From assembly GCA_965371805.1 (NCBI GenBank), contig CBDUZW010000001.1, forward strand, positions 124,001 through 188,000: a stretch of DNA of 64,000 nucleotides, read 5' to 3'. A program made the position numbers and the translations under genes. Positions 1 through 9,112 of the stretch are shown one piece after another; within the stretch, counting starts at the first letter, position 1, and each line of letters opens with the position of its first letter. The notes beneath the pieces were generated by a model. It was not told the DNA's origin and searched no databases. It was given only the letters and a program-made list of their open reading frames with translations. Source of the stretch: JAOZTV01 sp965371805 (GTDB taxonomy: Bacteria > Acidobacteriota > Aminicenantia > UBA2199).

Positions 1-1
1 C

Positions 2-1834
2 ACCAAACTGAAGGCTTATAACCCATACGGATTTAAATTATGGGAAAGGGATTTTGCACCCAATAAGATTTCCAGGTCTGTTAAAACACATATCTTACCA
101 AACGGAATTAGTAGTGAATATGACAATTTCTCATCTGAATTGGTTGCTGAAGTTTTTTTGAACAGCCCTAAACTAAAAATATTTTCTCAAAATAAATCCA
201 TTCGAGATGAGACAGACGACAATCAATATGTTATTTTAAATTCTAAAGGAGAACAGTTATCAAAATTCAGTTTCTCTCAAAAATTCTTTTATAATAAATT
301 TTTTGATTTTTCAAGACGATTTTATATAACAGATTATAACTCGATCGATATAGATAATGACGGGATCAAAGAAACCTTCATGCGCATCCGTCATGCCGGC
401 ACCATGTACCCATCCGCTTTTGTATATAAAGAAAGAAACCTGTTCAGAAGTTTTACAAATCCCGGAGCGATTCATCGTTATTGGTATATTTATAAAAAAG
501 ATAAGAGAAGAATCTTTTTACTTAACGGGAGAAATAACTTGATCTGCCATTTGGATTTTATTGCAGAAATAAATCTGAATAATGATAATATATTTGGCAT
601 CCCCAATTTTCAGTCATATACAAAACAGGATATCAACAGTTTTCTTGTTTTTTTTCCAACCAATTCAAATGTAGTGAATATAAGATGGAAGGACAAAGGT
701 GAAATGGAATTTGTGGATTCAAGAACAAATGACAGGATCCTGATCAAAAGAAATAATGAATTGGTCGTTGACAATGGATTTGAAAAACGAACATATATCG
801 ATAGACCGAATATACTTCATAAAGCATATTCCTTAATTAATACAGCATATAAGGAAAAAAACAAATATTATAATCTTGATAATGCATATGAAGCGATTTG
901 TAAAGTATTCAAACTGCCTATACAAAATCCATATCTGATTTCAGCATTCTATTACCTTAAAGGAGATATTGAAATTTCCTTAGGGGATTTTAAAAATGGT
1001 AAAAAAAGTCTTGAGCTATCTTTAAAAAAATATCCTGGCAATACAGATTCAATTCAAAGACTCAGTGAAATCGATTTTTTAAATGGAAAATTTAATGAGG
1101 CGATCAAGTACGTTAAAAAATTACAGGATTCAGGCACCTGGTTCTGGGGACTGACCAATGGAAACGGGCTATTTATATTTTATTGCACCCTTTCAAATGG
1201 TGACTTTATATCTGCAAAAGAGTTCAGCGATGGAAAACTTAACTCAGATACAGATAAAAATGGTTCCGAAAAAACCATTTTCTCCATTTTGAGGAGTATC
1301 TATAAGATTTTTAAGGGAGAGTATAATTCATCCAAGGCCCTGTTGACCTCTATCGAAAACAACCACTTTGATCTCTTTACGGTTCCTGAGTTCAGACTGT
1401 TTCATGCCAGGGCAATTTTACTGGATCACCTGATCAACAATAAAAGTACAAGAACTGAACTAAAAAAATCCCGTTTTTATTTCAGGGATCTAAAGCTCAA
1501 TACATACAGCTATACTCATTTCTGTACTATTTCTGAACTATATTTGGGATTATTGAATAATAACCGTGAGTTTAAAGTATCAGATATTGAATTAAAATTA
1601 AAATCATCTTTTGACTATATAATTAAAAAAAGTAAGGGAGATTTTTTTACAAAATTCTGGCTATTTTATGACAGCTATATTTATGCTACTGCAATGGAAA
1701 AGTTGAATAATAATTCTGAGGCATTAAGAGGGTATAAAGCATGTATTAAAGCCAATCCTCATACTGATCTTGCAAAGAGATCTAAAAATTTAATAGAGCA
1801 ATTAGAATTAAAGAAAAAAGATAGAGCAGGCTAG
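2..1834 (+). CDS. Repeat-containing hypothetical protein, 5' end outside window
   Basis: The reading frame is open to the very first bases of the window, so the gene is truncated at its 5' end and about 610 residues are visible. An internal TTG near 140 is not needed as a start. The visible N-terminal half is beta-rich and holds an Asp-rich DIDNDG motif, as in FG-GAP/VCBS-type calcium-binding repeats. The C-terminal half has helical hairpins resembling TPRs (for example around YYLKGDIEISLGDF and NSEALRGYKACIKANP). Such TPR tails are often seen in large sensor or kinase proteins, but no catalytic motif is in view. The function is unknown. A hairpin follows the stop. Confidence 0.75.
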   Translation, partial: TKLKAYNPYGFKLWERDFAPNKISRSVKTHILPNGISSEYDNFSSELVAEVFLNSPKLKIFSQNKSIRDETDDNQYVILNSKGEQLSKFSFSQKFFYNKFFDFSRRFYITDYNSIDIDNDGIKETFMRIRHAGTMYPSAFVYKERNLFRSFTNPGAIHRYWYIYKKDKRRIFLLNGRNNLICHLDFIAEINLNNDNIFGIPNFQSYTKQDINSFLVFFPTNSNVVNIRWKDKGEMEFVDSRTNDRILIKRNNELVVDNGFEKRTYIDRPNILHKAYSLINTAYKEKNKYYNLDNAYEAICKVFKLPIQNPYLISAFYYLKGDIEISLGDFKNGKKSLELSLKKYPGNTDSIQRLSEIDFLNGKFNEAIKYVKKLQDSGTWFWGLTNGNGLFIFYCTLSNGDFISAKEFSDGKLNSDTDKNGSEKTIFSILRSIYKIFKGEYNSSKALLTSIENNHFDLFTVPEFRLFHARAILLDHLINNKSTRTELKKSRFYFRDLKLNTYSYTHFCTISELYLGLLNNNREFKVSDIELKLKSSFDYIIKKSKGDFFTKFWLFYDSYIYATAMEKLNNNSEALRGYKACIKANPHTDLAKRSKNLIEQLELKKKDRAG

Positions 1835-1846
1835 AAAAACCTGCTC
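1824..1846 (-). terminator. Terminator hairpin between convergent genes
   Basis: GAGCAGG at 1824-1830 pairs with CCTGCTC at 1840-1846. On the minus strand the stem is followed by a T-rich stretch (complement of the A-rich run 1808-1823), so it best serves the leftward gene ending at 1861. On the plus strand there is no T-run. The left arm overlaps the stop codon of the rightward gene. Confidence 0.6.
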
Positions 1847-1860
1847 AAATTAATGAATCT

Positions 1861-2658
1861 TTATCCCTGTGGTCCTGCTAATGCTTCACTAACATTATAA
1901 CCTTTTGGAACCTCGAAATAACTTTTTGGAAATTTCTTTGATACTATATTTTCCATAGTTGTTGTAGTTACAATCTCACTTTTAACCTTACCCTTTTTAT
2001 TCTTATAGATCATCCGGGCAATCGTTTTTACAGGGAAACCAAGATTTTTATTCTGGGCCATCTGCTTTTTGATCATCTTGTCCAGATCCTTAAACCCAGT
2101 CTTGAAATCTTTATTTAAAAACATTGAATTTAGATGATTTAAACCTTTAACGTTCTTTGAACCCCATATTTCTTTTTCCTCATGTATAATGATTGTTTTC
2201 TTTATAAAAGTAATTTTCATTTTCATTGTATAGTCAGTCGTCAGTTTGACATGCTTACAATTAAGCCCATTAATTTTTTCTCTACCTAGATTTTTTGATT
2301 TTGCACTATAATCCTGAATCTTGATCTTGACAAGTTTACTAGCCATTTGAGCCATATTCAGCATATAATCTAATGACATTGGTGTCACTTCTTTATCCTT
2401 TGGATTTACAACATAGATCATATTATCTTTGGAATTGAACAACCAGTATGTTCCCTCTTTGATCATTCCCTTTTTTCTTTTTACACTGATATAATCCTGT
2501 CTTACAATTCCATTTTGAGCAGCAATCTTTAGAACTATCTCATTCTTGTCTCTCTTCTTTTTACCAGTTGTAGATATCTTGCTTGTCCATTCAATACCTG
2601 CAAAAGTTGAAACCGTAAATGCCATTATAACCAGTACAATTAAAATTATCTTTTTCAT
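1861..2658 (-). CDS. Exported protein, DUF4412-like
   Basis: This is a 265-residue protein with a clear cleavable signal peptide (MKK, hydrophobic run, TFAG near residue 21), so it is exported. The body is beta-rich and Lys-rich. The pattern of bound-metal/lipid-like reporting proteins of the DUF4412 type is suggested by segments such as NGLNCKHVKL and the C-terminal KKFPKSYFEVPKGYN. The family has no settled function. It lies 47 bp downstream of the HerA-like ATPase gene on the same strand and may be cotranscribed. An AGGAGG-like site precedes the ATG. The family call is by resemblance only. Confidence 0.6.
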   Translation of the reverse strand: MKKIILIVLVIMAFTVSTFAGIEWTSKISTTGKKKRDKNEIVLKIAAQNGIVRQDYISVKRKKGMIKEGTYWLFNSKDNMIYVVNPKDKEVTPMSLDYMLNMAQMASKLVKIKIQDYSAKSKNLGREKINGLNCKHVKLTTDYTMKMKITFIKKTIIIHEEKEIWGSKNVKGLNHLNSMFLNKDFKTGFKDLDKMIKKQMAQNKNLGFPVKTIARMIYKNKKGKVKSEIVTTTTMENIVSKKFPKSYFEVPKGYNVSEALAGPQG

Positions 2659-2705
2659 ATATTCCTCCTGAATTTGAATGATAATACTCTTAAATATATA
2701 TTAAG

Positions 2706-5054
2706 TCAAATTAATTTCCATAAAACAACATGATTGGAAATTATAATATCATTTTTTTCCAGTCTTATTTCCCTTTCTTCTATCATATCTGCCTTATCAA
2801 AAAAATCATCTTCAATTTCAGCTACTTTATCCTCCAGATCCTCCTTTAATAATTGTATATCATCCCTGATCTGGTCCAGCTTATTTTCCCTCATCTTAAC
2901 TCTATTTTTAGCTGAAGAGGTGGATCTTCTTCTTCTTGCAGCAGATGAGAGTCCTCTCCTTGATTTACTACCCATCAAAAATCCAAGGATTGATTCTCCA
3001 GCAGAGACAAATTCCTCTGTTTTCTTTGATTTATGTTCCATCTGAAGTTTCTCTATTCTCAACTCCTCCTGTGCAGCTTTATCTTCCAGGCGGTCAATTT
3101 TTCTTAAATATTTCTCCTTAATTGAGTCAATTTCCTTATCTATCATCCGGTCAATTATAGCTCTGCATTTAAGTTTAAAAGCCTCTTCTGACTCATCTGC
3201 CTCTGAGGTCAGATTTAACTCTTTATTTACAAAAACTTTAATTGATAATTGTGTAAAAATAAAGTTTTTAAAATCCCTTAAATATTTTTTAACCAGTGAA
3301 TAATTCAAAGTCACATCAAATGGTTTAAAACTGTCAACATAATCCACCTTTAAATTTTCATAACCAGGTTCTTCCTCAGAAAAAGTAGCCTTTCTCCAAT
3401 TTATTACTGCTGCAAATTCTGCTGTAACAAAAAACTTCTTCCTTATATATAAACCAATGTTTCTTTCATCAAAAACGATCTCTCCATTAACATGAAAATT
3501 AGGCATATAATATCCACCTGATCTATTAGAATTATCAAATAAAGGTTCAATGGCAATAGGTGTTTGAGGAATAAAAGATAATAAGTGAGGTTTTGACTCT
3601 TTCTTAGCTTGTATAACAGGTTCTTCCTTATTTGCAATTATTTTTGCATTACTTTTTTTTGTAAAAGTTTTAATCTGATTTTTAGTTAGAGGGCCAACAA
3701 GATATGACATTGCCCATCTGGTTTGAAAAACCTTCAGCCCAGTACTATGTATGTTCTTTATTAAAAAACTTCTCTTTTTTAAGGAAGAGATTGTCTCCTC
3801 TAACTCTTTTCTTTTTGGAACATTTCCATCCTTGTCAGCTATTCCCTCTAAGCCTTCCAGAACTCTTTCTCTGTCTCCCTCTGCCTGTAATTTTCCAACA
3901 AACCAGGTACCCATATTAGTCAAACCCTTATAGTCAACATCTTTAGGATTCTGTGTTGCCAAAACTACTCCAAGACCAAATGCTCTTGCCTGTTTAAGCA
4001 GGATCAATAATGGATTCTTAGACGGTGGATTTAATGGATATGGAGGTAAATATCCAAATATTTCATCCATATAAAGAAGATATTTTAAATTCCCGGATCC
4101 AGATTGAGTTCTAATCCAATAGACTATTTCATTTAATAATAAGGTAACAAAGAACATCCTCTCATTTTCAGGAAGATGTGCAATATAAAAAATATTAACC
4201 GGAGTAGTCCCCTTTTTTTTTACCTTAAATAACTTCTCTGCTGATAAGGGAGCTCCAGATGACCAATACCGGAATCCGGAGGAAGCAATTATATTATTTA
4301 TTTTAAACGACAATTCGGTTCGTTCCTTTTCATCAATTAATTGATCAATATCAAAAACCCCTAGCTTTTTTATAGGAGGTTTTTGTATATTTATTATCAG
4401 GTCCTCAATCGTAATCCCCTTATCCAATCTCCAATAGTGTTCAATAATATTTGAAATTAGAATATGAGGTTTGCTCTTAAGTGGATCATTTTCAATATCC
4501 AAGAGAGAGAGCAGAGCAGAAACTGAATTTCTAATCTTTTCAATCATACCTTCCTCATCGTCTTCAAAACTTATATCAGGCTTTGAAAAACCATCAAGAA
4601 TACTGATTTTTTCACCAGCTGAGGATCCAGGTGTATAAACATGAATATCTGCTTTATTTTTAACTCTGTCTACCCTTGTTGGATCTATATCCCAACTTTG
4701 TAAACCATTCTTCCATTTATCACTTTCTGAAATTGCATACTCAGCTTTTGTCATTCCCTTCTTTTGAGCATCGGTTAAAGAGACCCATTTTTCATATTCA
4801 GAAGGAGTAAAATCAGGAAATATTAATTTAAGATTTGCAAGGTCTCCCTTTGGATCTATTAAGATCAAAGGAATTTCTTCATCAATAGCCTCCTCAATAA
4901 GATCAATACATAATCCGGTTTTCCCACTCCCCGTCATCCCAAAAACCATAGCATGTGTTGTCAGATCATCAGCCTTATAAAGAAACTTTTCTTCTTTATA
5001 TCCATGACCATTTTTATTTTCTTCCTTACCCAGATAAAATTTTCCATCATTCAT
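2706..5054 (-). CDS. HerA/DUF87-like P-loop ATPase
   Basis: This 782-residue protein has a Walker A motif GMTGSGKT at residues 39-46 after a short N-terminal strand, a DPKGD motif shortly after it and a Walker B-type YLLYMDEIFG. A downstream block (QARAFGLGVVLATQNPKD) is typical of HerA/FtsK-fold translocases of the ATP-binding DUF87/DUF853 type. The C-terminal third (roughly residues 600-760) is strongly charged coiled coil with a short RRR/SSAAR patch. HerA-type hexamers move DNA, and some relatives act in repair or defence, but no NurA partner is present here. The role is therefore open. It is followed by the DUF4412-like gene and preceded by a GNAT gene on the same strand. Confidence 0.8.
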   Translation of the reverse strand: MNDGKFYLGKEENKNGHGYKEEKFLYKADDLTTHAMVFGMTGSGKTGLCIDLIEEAIDEEIPLILIDPKGDLANLKLIFPDFTPSEYEKWVSLTDAQKKGMTKAEYAISESDKWKNGLQSWDIDPTRVDRVKNKADIHVYTPGSSAGEKISILDGFSKPDISFEDDEEGMIEKIRNSVSALLSLLDIENDPLKSKPHILISNIIEHYWRLDKGITIEDLIINIQKPPIKKLGVFDIDQLIDEKERTELSFKINNIIASSGFRYWSSGAPLSAEKLFKVKKKGTTPVNIFYIAHLPENERMFFVTLLLNEIVYWIRTQSGSGNLKYLLYMDEIFGYLPPYPLNPPSKNPLLILLKQARAFGLGVVLATQNPKDVDYKGLTNMGTWFVGKLQAEGDRERVLEGLEGIADKDGNVPKRKELEETISSLKKRSFLIKNIHSTGLKVFQTRWAMSYLVGPLTKNQIKTFTKKSNAKIIANKEEPVIQAKKESKPHLLSFIPQTPIAIEPLFDNSNRSGGYYMPNFHVNGEIVFDERNIGLYIRKKFFVTAEFAAVINWRKATFSEEEPGYENLKVDYVDSFKPFDVTLNYSLVKKYLRDFKNFIFTQLSIKVFVNKELNLTSEADESEEAFKLKCRAIIDRMIDKEIDSIKEKYLRKIDRLEDKAAQEELRIEKLQMEHKSKKTEEFVSAGESILGFLMGSKSRRGLSSAARRRRSTSSAKNRVKMRENKLDQIRDDIQLLKEDLEDKVAEIEDDFFDKADMIEEREIRLEKNDIIISNHVVLWKLI

Positions 5055-5142
5055 AAAATGCTCCTTTATTTATTGATAAAAATAAATGTATCATAATCAA
5101 AAAAAATATTCAAAATCATTTTCTGCTGCATAAAATATGTCA

Positions 5143-5424
5143 CTAAGATTCAAGAACCTCCGAATACTCATCATGTCTTTCAAGAAAACGTTGAACATAT
5201 GAACAGCTTGGAATAATTTTCTTATTATTAGCTAAGGCAAACTTTACTGCTTCAGTTACTATTTTTTGTGCAATTTTCTGACCTCTTAATTCAACAGGCA
5301 CAAATGTATGATAATAATTCAAGGTATTATCGTCAATCTCTCTATACATCATATGAGCCTCTGCCCCATCAAGAATAAGATAAAACTTCTGCCCCGGGTC
5401 ATCATGTAAAACCTCTTCTTTCAT
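5143..5424 (-). CDS. Small GNAT-type N-acetyltransferase (COG2388-like)
   Basis: The 93-residue protein matches the short GNAT fold (YjdJ/COG2388 type). It has N-terminal strands (FYLILDGAEAHMMYRE), the acetyl-CoA loop region with ELRGQKIAQKIVTEAVKFA, and the C-terminal IIPSCSYVQRFLERH segment diagnostic of this subfamily. These are presumed small-molecule or protein acetyltransferases with unknown substrates. It lies 88 bp upstream of the HerA-like gene on the same strand. A GGAGG site lies just before the ATG. Confidence 0.8.
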   Translation of the reverse strand: MKEEVLHDDPGQKFYLILDGAEAHMMYREIDDNTLNYYHTFVPVELRGQKIAQKIVTEAVKFALANNKKIIPSCSYVQRFLERHDEYSEVLES

Positions 5425-5494
5425 AATTTAATACCTCCAGATACAATTTGTCATCAGTTTTTAAATATAAACTTATTATATTTTTTTGTCAAAA

Positions 5495-5605
5495 TTATGC
5501 TTTAGTTCTATTCATTTTAATCAATTTTAAATAAACTGGTAATATGATGAGAACTAATAAAACACACATTGCAATACCGAAAAAGACACCATATTTATTT
5601 GCCAT
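5495..5605 (-). CDS. Possible 36-residue single-pass membrane protein
   Basis: A short ORF in an otherwise gene-free 347-bp gap would encode a 36-residue peptide beginning MANKYGVFFGIAM. It has one long hydrophobic helix and a basic C-terminus (KLIKMNRTKA), giving a positive-inside single-pass topology. The ribosome site is weak (GGGTG about 5 bases upstream). The rest of the gap 5606-5771 shows nothing else. This rests on composition only. Confidence 0.35.
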   Translation of the reverse strand: MANKYGVFFGIAMCVLLVLIILPVYLKLIKMNRTKA

Positions 5606-5771
5606 AAAACACACCCATTTTCTTAGACAAATTTTTAACAGTCAAGACCAGAGTAGTTTTTGAAATGGCTACACAGATAAATGTGTTGAAAAATGTTTTA
5701 TTTTCCCCATGTGCATATAAAGGGATTTCGGTCAAAATAAAAATAGAACATGTATGTGTTTTATAATATTA

Positions 5772-6347
5772 CTAAGTTATTCTTTGTTTAACTGTATATT
5801 CCTTTTCATCAAGAAACACTTCAACCCAGGGTTCAGAATCTTCTAAAGTCCAGACGATTAGTCTCTGATGGGCAAATTCTGCCAGATCATTATCAGACCA
5901 TACCATTGGCCACCCTCCGATAACTGCGGTAATATCTGATTGATGTAAAGGACAATTTTCCTGCCATAAGTTATCATATTCAGCAGGTATCGGATTTGGA
6001 AAATCATCATTATAGGGCTCATCTCTCGGCCAGTCATAATACTCCAGAAAATCTCCAATTTTTTCTGAACCTTTAAGAAATATCCCGTCAACCGGTGGGA
6101 ATGAAGTAAAAGATGATCCATAAAGTGGTGTATTGGAGATCATTGGAGTGGAAGACTTTTCCACACGGCCTCCCTCTTCATCATCAATATAAACATTCAG
6201 CCAAGTTTTTTCAATATAGACCGATATACAGATATCATTTTCAAAACCATGCCAGTAAGCGATTGGTTTCCCCTCACCAAATGTACGGAGTATTATCCCT
6301 TCGCGTGCTAATTCTTCTGCCTCTACTTCAAATTCTTCCAGGTTCAT
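5772..6347 (-). CDS. Hypothetical acidic cytoplasmic protein
   Basis: A 191-residue acidic protein with no signal peptide or membrane segment. It is rich in Trp and Pro, with a mixed alpha/beta pattern and a central stretch with GGWPMVWSDND. That faintly recalls DUF1963/YwqG-type proteins, but I do not claim membership. Its GC content is a little higher than that of neighbouring genes. It stands alone between gene-poor gaps. The function is unknown. Confidence 0.6.
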   Translation of the reverse strand: MNLEEFEVEAEELAREGIILRTFGEGKPIAYWHGFENDICISVYIEKTWLNVYIDDEEGGRVEKSSTPMISNTPLYGSSFTSFPPVDGIFLKGSEKIGDFLEYYDWPRDEPYNDDFPNPIPAEYDNLWQENCPLHQSDITAVIGGWPMVWSDNDLAEFAHQRLIVWTLEDSEPWVEVFLDEKEYTVKQRIT

Positions 6348-6477
6348 TAATCAAATACACTCCTTTTTAGTTTAGTAACCATTTTTCACTATTTTTCCAC
6401 AATATAATACAAATGTCAAAATAATTCATGAACAATTCCCCTGAATGTTTAATCCAACCCTAACAAAAGTGCCATAT

Positions 6478-6581
6478 AAAAAAAGTAAAAAAAGTGCCAG
6501 ACATGAAAGGTACTTATTTACAATTTGAACACTCTAACTTTAGATTAAGAATTTTCTGCCTGACACCTTTTTACTTTTTTC
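6478..6581. repeat. Imperfect inverted repeat (MITE-like)
   Basis: In the gap 6348-6756, an AAAAAAGTAAAAA...GTGCCAG arm at about 6478-6500 is mirrored by CTGACACCTTTTTACTTTTTT at 6560-6581, with two substitutions and one length difference. The spacer is about 60 bp. The arms carry the TGCCTGGCACC-type core that recurs across the window (27733, 31133, 31241, 35475, 45301). It is probably a non-autonomous repeat element. Nothing else is evident in this gap. Confidence 0.6.
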
Positions 6582-6756
6582 TTATTTGTATTTGAATAAC
6601 ATTTTATTTGGAAAAGCCTGGATCTCAAAAAAAGATTTTACTGTTTTAAAAATAGAGTGGGAACCGAAATCAATCTTACAGAAGGCCGCATCACTCTCTT
6701 ACTATGCCTCACTTTATCTCTAGCTAATTATCAGCTATATGAGCAATAAGGTTAAG

Positions 6757-6861
6757 ATGGAGACTGAACAATTAATCGGATATGGAATTATTGGGATGGC
6801 AGTTCTTTATGTGGGGATTTGGTCTTTTTTGAAAGTCAAAGGCTTGCAGAATGACCAATAG
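6757..6861 (+). CDS. Small membrane protein preceding HTH regulator
   Basis: A 34-residue ORF (METEQLIGYGIIGMAVLYVG start) with one transmembrane helix and a short basic tail. Its end overlaps the start of the HTH gene at 6851 by 11 bases, implying translational coupling. A purine-rich ATAAGG lies 6 bases before the ATG at 6757. An in-frame ATG at 6739 has no ribosome site. Small membrane proteins paired with YozG-like HTH regulators are common in bacteria, which supports this being a real gene. Confidence 0.5.
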   Translation: METEQLIGYGIIGMAVLYVGIWSFLKVKGLQNDQ

Positions 6862-7054
6862 AATAAAGGAATTCAGGGCAAAACATAACCTTACACAGGC
6901 CGAACTTGCTCAAAAGGTAAATATCAGAAGAGAGACCATTGTCTTTTTGGAGAAGAATAAATATAATCCTTCATTAAAGCTGGCGCATGACCTTGCTTCT
7001 TTTTTTTCAATAGCTATTGAAGAATTATTTATCTTTGATGAAAAATTGGATTGA
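6851..7054 (+). CDS. Small XRE-family HTH transcriptional regulator
   Basis: The 67-residue protein is a single helix-turn-helix XRE domain of the YozG type: RIKEFRAKHNLTQAELAQKV, then RRETIVFLEKNKYNPSLKLA, ending EELFIFDEK. Such minimal regulators commonly control their own operon and an adjacent membrane protein. It overlaps the upstream small membrane ORF by 11 bases. A strong terminator hairpin follows 28 bp after the stop. Confidence 0.9.
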   Translation: MTNRIKEFRAKHNLTQAELAQKVNIRRETIVFLEKNKYNPSLKLAHDLASFFSIAIEELFIFDEKLD

Positions 7055-7082
7055 TTTTTTTTTGATTGACAAACTTATTGAG

Positions 7083-7112
7083 AGAAGCCTGGCTATGATC
7101 AGCCAGGCTTCT
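7083..7112 (+). terminator. Rho-independent terminator
   Basis: A perfect 12-bp stem (AGAAGCCTGGCT / AGCCAGGCTTCT) with a 6-base loop is followed by TTGATTTTTCTT. It sits between the convergent HTH gene and the small exported-protein gene and can end the rightward transcript. Confidence 0.85.
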
Positions 7113-7138
7113 TTGATTTTTCTTGTAAAATATTTACT

Positions 7139-7504
7139 TTACTCGAACCAGACCTTGACTATTTCATCTTCCTCATCAATTTCAACTAGGGTCATTGGAC
7201 CATTCCTTCTTAATGCCTTCAGGATTTTTTTCAGGTCAAAATCGCATTTGCTGTTAATTTTGATATCATCTTTGGTACAGTCAGCAATAAACTCAAAAAG
7301 TGATATCGGGACCTTAATTTTTACTGTATTTTTCTTTTTTAACTTATTATATACAGTAACCCTTAAATACTGAACCTTTCCACTCTTATTCTTAACACCA
7401 TTTTTTATTACTTTAAAATCATCTCCTGAATCTCCATACATAACTGATCCGGACATCAATAAAGTAATAATAACAAACATCACCACAACTAAATTTTTCT
7501 TCAT
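7139..7504 (-). CDS. Small exported protein with SHOCT-like C-terminal module
   Basis: A 121-residue protein with an N-terminal signal peptide (MKKNLVVVMFVI...) ending near VMYGDSG. The C-terminal 60 residues (VKIKVPISLFEFI ... MTLVEIDEEDEIVKVWFE) closely parallel the C-terminus of the neighbouring 277-residue protein. Both resemble the SHOCT-like module found at the end of YvlB/LiaX- and DUF2089-type proteins (VKVxVPLxL ... LxEAL ... VEIxxEDExVxIxxE). It is the last gene of the ECF sigma operon. The role is unknown, possibly envelope stress output or feedback. Confidence 0.65.
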   Translation of the reverse strand: MKKNLVVVMFVIITLLMSGSVMYGDSGDDFKVIKNGVKNKSGKVQYLRVTVYNKLKKKNTVKIKVPISLFEFIADCTKDDIKINSKCDFDLKKILKALRRNGPMTLVEIDEEDEIVKVWFE

Positions 7505-7594
7505 TTTAATTCTCCTTATAATTTTTTATAGACTTATAGTCTTATCATCTTAAATTTTCATGCTTTTACTTTTTGACTGTCTAGCGGGCGCTTT

Positions 7595-8428
7595 CTATTC
7601 TATCCAAATCTTAATTATTATATCTTCCACTTCAATTTTAAATAGTTCTCCGGAATTAATTATCTCATCCAAAACTGAATCAATACTATAACCCTTGTCT
7701 TTCATTATCTTCTTCTCTTCACTGGGGAGAGCTTCTAATGCCAGTTTTGCAAGAAGGAACGGAATGTTCAGAGAAAACGTCTCCTTATTCCTTTTTTTAT
7801 CAAAGATAACTATATGCAAGTCCTTATTTCCAATGTGTTTTCTTCTATTGTCTGATTTCAAATATTTTGGATTAATTCTCATTAATGCAAGCTTTGCTCT
7901 ATCAACCAGCTCCTTATCTTCTTCCATTTTCAATATATTTTTTAGAACAGAAACACCTTTATCGGCATATTTTTTATCCTCAGTATAGCTTAGTTTAAAA
8001 GCGGCATAGTATCTGATTGTTTTTACTGAATTATTCAAATAGCCTGATATTTTCAGAAGATATTTTTTTTTCTGGTTTTTTGACAGTTTAAAACTAATAT
8101 CAATAATGGCGATTGTTGCCTCTTCAAAAAGATTTTCATTATCAGAAATTCTTGAATATTTTTCATAACTTTCCAACGCTCTATTATATTTCTTCAGTTC
8201 TTCAAAACACTTCCCTCTATAAAAAAGAGACTTTTTATAAAATTCTTCATCTGGATATCTCTCTATATATTCATTAAGAAAAGTCAGTGCAGTGCTCCAA
8301 TTCCTGTCGAATAGTTTTGACTTTGCCTTTTCAAACAGATCCCTGCTGTCATCTCCATTATCTGCATTTAAGCCGCAGATCATAAGAGCAAGCAGCATAA
8401 CCATAAGTATAATTTTTGTTTTTTTCAT
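7595..8428 (-). CDS. Exported TPR protein with SHOCT-like C-terminus
   Basis: The 277-residue protein has a signal peptide (MKKTKIILMVMLLALMICGLNA). TPR-like hairpins follow at about residues 30-110 (LFDRNWSTALTFLNEYIERYPDE, KKYNRALESYEKYSRI), then HEAT-like helices. It ends in a 60-residue module (FSLNIPFLLAKLALEAL ... FKIEVEDIIIKIWIE) shared with the downstream 121-residue protein. Its ATG follows the anti-sigma stop directly (TAAATG), with GAGG upstream, so translation is coupled. It is likely a periplasmic component of the sigma-factor pathway (inference). Confidence 0.65.
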   Translation of the reverse strand: MKKTKIILMVMLLALMICGLNADNGDDSRDLFEKAKSKLFDRNWSTALTFLNEYIERYPDEEFYKKSLFYRGKCFEELKKYNRALESYEKYSRISDNENLFEEATIAIIDISFKLSKNQKKKYLLKISGYLNNSVKTIRYYAAFKLSYTEDKKYADKGVSVLKNILKMEEDKELVDRAKLALMRINPKYLKSDNRRKHIGNKDLHIVIFDKKRNKETFSLNIPFLLAKLALEALPSEEKKIMKDKGYSIDSVLDEIINSGELFKIEVEDIIIKIWIE

Positions 8429-9112
8429 TTAAACCTCACTGAAAGACGCTTCTGAACTTAAAAGCCTTAATTTAAAAAGAAGTCTTTCCTTAGATATATA
8501 TTCTTGCAATTTTTTTTGTTTCTCACAGGATAATTCTCCATCAGACATTAATATCTCAAGCAGTATCCACTCTATCTTTTTTAAAAGATTCTGAGAAACA
8601 AGCCATTTTGGATCTGAAGAATCCTTATTAAATAATCTATTTTTTTTTAATAAATTCTTAACCCTTCTAGTCGTAATATATTTTGAATCTGTCGTAATTG
8701 TATGATCTTTGCATACTTCCATTATCTCAGTTATGAGCATATGCGCCTGTTCAAAATATAAGGTTATTTCTCTTCTATTCAAGGTAGATTCCAATCTTGC
8801 CATTGTTATTCTGGCCCCTTTTTCGGGAATATAAGTATTGGCTTCTCTAATGTTTCTATTGGTCAGAAAATAACCAAGCGAGATCCCCACAAGCAATACA
8901 CTGGCAACCATTAACATAGACGTTCTAAGTGTAAAATTATAAGACCTCTTCTTATTGAATTTATTAAAATTATTAATTTTAACATTCCTTGTTATATCTG
9001 CCGCGTTTTTATCCCAATCGATACTCTCCATTTTCATTTCTGCATCTGTATTTATATCATCAATTATCGAGAGAATATCTAATGATTTTTTGTTTTTTTC
9101 ATCAATACTCAT
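8429..9112 (-). CDS. Probable membrane anti-sigma factor
   Basis: A 227-residue protein with a short cytoplasmic N-terminal region, one transmembrane segment at about residues 62-85 (TSMLMVASVLLVGISLGYFL) and a helical extracytoplasmic domain. No zinc-binding HxxxCxxC anti-sigma motif is visible. The role is inferred from position: its start overlaps the ECF sigma stop by 4 bp, the usual sigma/anti-sigma arrangement. Predicted job: sequester the sigma factor at the membrane until an envelope signal. Confidence 0.6.
   Translation of the reverse strand: MSIDEKNKKSLDILSIIDDINTDAEMKMESIDWDKNAADITRNVKINNFNKFNKKRSYNFTLRTSMLMVASVLLVGISLGYFLTNRNIREANTYIPEKGARITMARLESTLNRREITLYFEQAHMLITEIMEVCKDHTITTDSKYITTRRVKNLLKKNRLFNKDSSDPKWLVSQNLLKKIEWILLEILMSDGELSCEKQKKLQEYISKERLLFKLRLLSSEASFSEV

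Noticed and set aside
2734..3045. Open frame opposite the HerA-like ATPase
   Set aside because: Antisense shadow of the charged coiled-coil region; Ser/Leu-rich with no start signal.
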